Part shown: in pieces, positions 6,574 to 7,732 of the stretch | How the letters are laid out: every line of letters begins with the position of its first letter | How positions within the stretch are numbered: the first letter of the stretch is position 1 | Assembly (NCBI GenBank): GCA_043817485.1 | Contig: JBDRGX010000041.1 | Coordinates: forward strand, 1-7,732 | DNA: 7,732 bases | From: JBDRGX01 sp043817485 [NCBI: bacterium] | GTDB lineage: Bacteria; JBDRGX01 | Direction of reading: 5' to 3' | Translations under genes and position numbers: made by a program | The notes under the pieces: model-generated | Databases searched by the model: none | Told to the model about the DNA's origin: nothing | Seen by the model: only the letters and a program-made list of their open reading frames with translations

Positions 6574-7732
6574 AATATTATCTCCAAATTTTCTTTTAAT
6601 TTAATTATTTCTTCTTTTGTATTTTTTTCTGTTACATTAATTAATAACAAATTTTCCATATTTTTATAAAAATTACTTAATGGTAAGCCACAAATAAAGC
6701 CCTTATCAAACATTTTATTAACTACAAAAGATGCATTTATTGGTAAAGAAACAACAAATTCATTAAAAGTAAATAATTCTTTATTTATTTTTACATTGGG
6801 AATTTCACTAATTATACTTTTTGCAAATTCACTTTTTTCATAATTAAGTTTTGCTAATTCTTTTATTCCTTTTTTCCCTAATAATGAAAAATAAATAGTT
6901 GCTCTTAAAGAACATAATGCTTCATTAGAACATATATTTGAGGTTGCTTTTTCTCTTCTTATATGTTGTTCTCTTGCTTGTAAAGTTAAAGTAAATCCTG
7001 TTTTTCCATCAATATCAATTGTTTTACCTACAATTCTTCCTGGTAATTTTCTAACATATATTTTTTTTGTAGCAATAAATCCTAAATAAGGACCACCAAA
7101 TGAAAGAGGAATACCTAAACTTTGTCCTTCGCCTATTACTATATCTACTCCTATTTCTCCTGGTGTTTTTAAGATTCCAAGAGAGATAGGATAAACATAT
7201 TGTATAACTAATGCTTGATATTTATGTGCTTCTTCTACAATATTTTGATAATTATCGATAATACCAAAAAAATTAGGATTTTGTAAAACAATAGCAGCAG
7301 TTTTATCATCTAAATATTTATAAATTTCTTCTTTATTAGTTTGTTCAGAAACAACTGGAATTTCAATGATATTAATATTAGAAGCGTAAGTTTGTATCAT
7401 TTTTTTATAAATTGGATTTATTCCAGAATCTAATATAATTTTGTTTTTGCCAGTAACTTGTATTGCTAAATTAATTGCTTCATATAAAGCAGTGCCTCCA
7501 TCATATAAAGATGCATTAGATACTTCCATATCAACAAGCTCACAAATACTTGTTTGAAATTCATAAATTGCTTGTAGCCAACCTTGTGAACATTCGGGCT
7601 GATAAGGTGTATAAGAAGTATAAAATTCAGACCTATTTGCTAAAGCATCTACTGCAGATGGAATATAGTGATCATAAAATCCAGCACCTAAAAAAGATAT
7701 AAAATCTATTTTGTTTTTATAAGAAAGTTTTT
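6564..7732 (-). CDS. gcvPA: Glycine dehydrogenase (decarboxylating) subunit 1, partial at N-terminus
   Basis: This is the non-catalytic alpha half of the split P-protein, the partner of GcvPB; it lacks the PLP lysine but shares the aspartate-aminotransferase fold and forms part of the active site. The reading frame stays open to the window edge, giving 388 codons. The first visible residues read [20 protein letters not shown], then [18 protein letters not shown] and [20 protein letters not shown], all typical of this subunit. [11 protein letters not shown] follows. About 60 residues and the start codon are missing to the right, judging from usual lengths near 440-450. The Met at 7529 is internal, not the start. 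Later hallmarks are [19 protein letters not shown] and [25 protein letters not shown]. It ends 10 bp inside gcvPB. Confidence 0.96.
   Translation of the reverse strand, partial: KLSYKNKIDFISFLGAGFYDHYIPSAVDALANRSEFYTSYTPYQPECSQGWLQAIYEFQTSICELVDMEVSNASLYDGGTALYEAINLAIQVTGKNKIILDSGINPIYKKMIQTYASNINIIEIPVVSEQTNKEEIYKYLDDKTAAIVLQNPNFFGIIDNYQNIVEEAHKYQALVIQYVYPISLGILKTPGEIGVDIVIGEGQSLGIPLSFGGPYLGFIATKKIYVRKLPGRIVGKTIDIDGKTGFTLTLQAREQHIRREKATSNICSNEALCSLRATIYFSLLGKKGIKELAKLNYEKSEFAKSIISEIPNVKINKELFTFNEFVVSLPINASFVVNKMFDKGFICGLPLSNFYKNMENLLLINVTEKNTKEEIIKLKENLEIILCN

Overview
This is an AT-rich bacterial segment. Spot counts put the core genes at about 25% GC. Its anchors are universal bacterial genes: translation factor IF3 with ribosomal proteins L35 and L20, and the two-subunit (split) P-protein of the glycine cleavage system. 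The split gcvPA/gcvPB form, a fused biotin gene and very AT-rich codons suggest an uncultured or little-studied lineage. The sequence alone does not support naming a phylum. The genetic code looks standard.

Layout, left to right. Positions 1-282 are non-coding and hold a compact inverted-repeat element (24-140, MITE-like), then a plausible promoter for a forward gene. Positions 283-2307 (+) encode a BioD-BioA fusion covering two consecutive steps of biotin synthesis. Everything after it is on the minus strand. Positions 2470-3143 hold a PIN-domain toxin and a small antitoxin-like partner, overlapping by 4 bp with the toxin first. Positions 3144-3442 are a non-coding spacer with a long AT hairpin. 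Positions 3443-4987 are the classic infC-rpmI-rplT operon, read infC to rplT, interrupted by a small two-TM zinc-ribbon gene between infC and rpmI. Positions 5122-7732 are gcvPB and gcvPA, which overlap by 10 bp; gcvPA runs off the right edge.

The most interesting structure is the interrupted ribosomal operon. The zinc-ribbon gene is about 36% GC, against about 25% for rpmI. It is bracketed by two 22-bp near-identical copies (20/22) of an rpmI-type Shine-Dalgarno/TTG start region, 373 bp apart. The infC-side copy runs straight into a stop (TTG-GGC-TAG). The rpmI-side copy is the working rpmI start and also encodes the last residues (KKGEL) of the zinc-ribbon protein. infC itself shows a strong SD that overlaps its apparent ATG and points to a downstream ATT start, the rare-codon arrangement known for IF3 autoregulation. 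Its leader can form a hairpin.

The toxin-antitoxin pair, the inverted-repeat element and the zinc-ribbon gene look like accessory insertions of somewhat higher GC in an otherwise housekeeping, AT-rich neighbourhood. I see no CRISPR array, tRNA, rRNA, intact transposase or clearly new multi-gene system.
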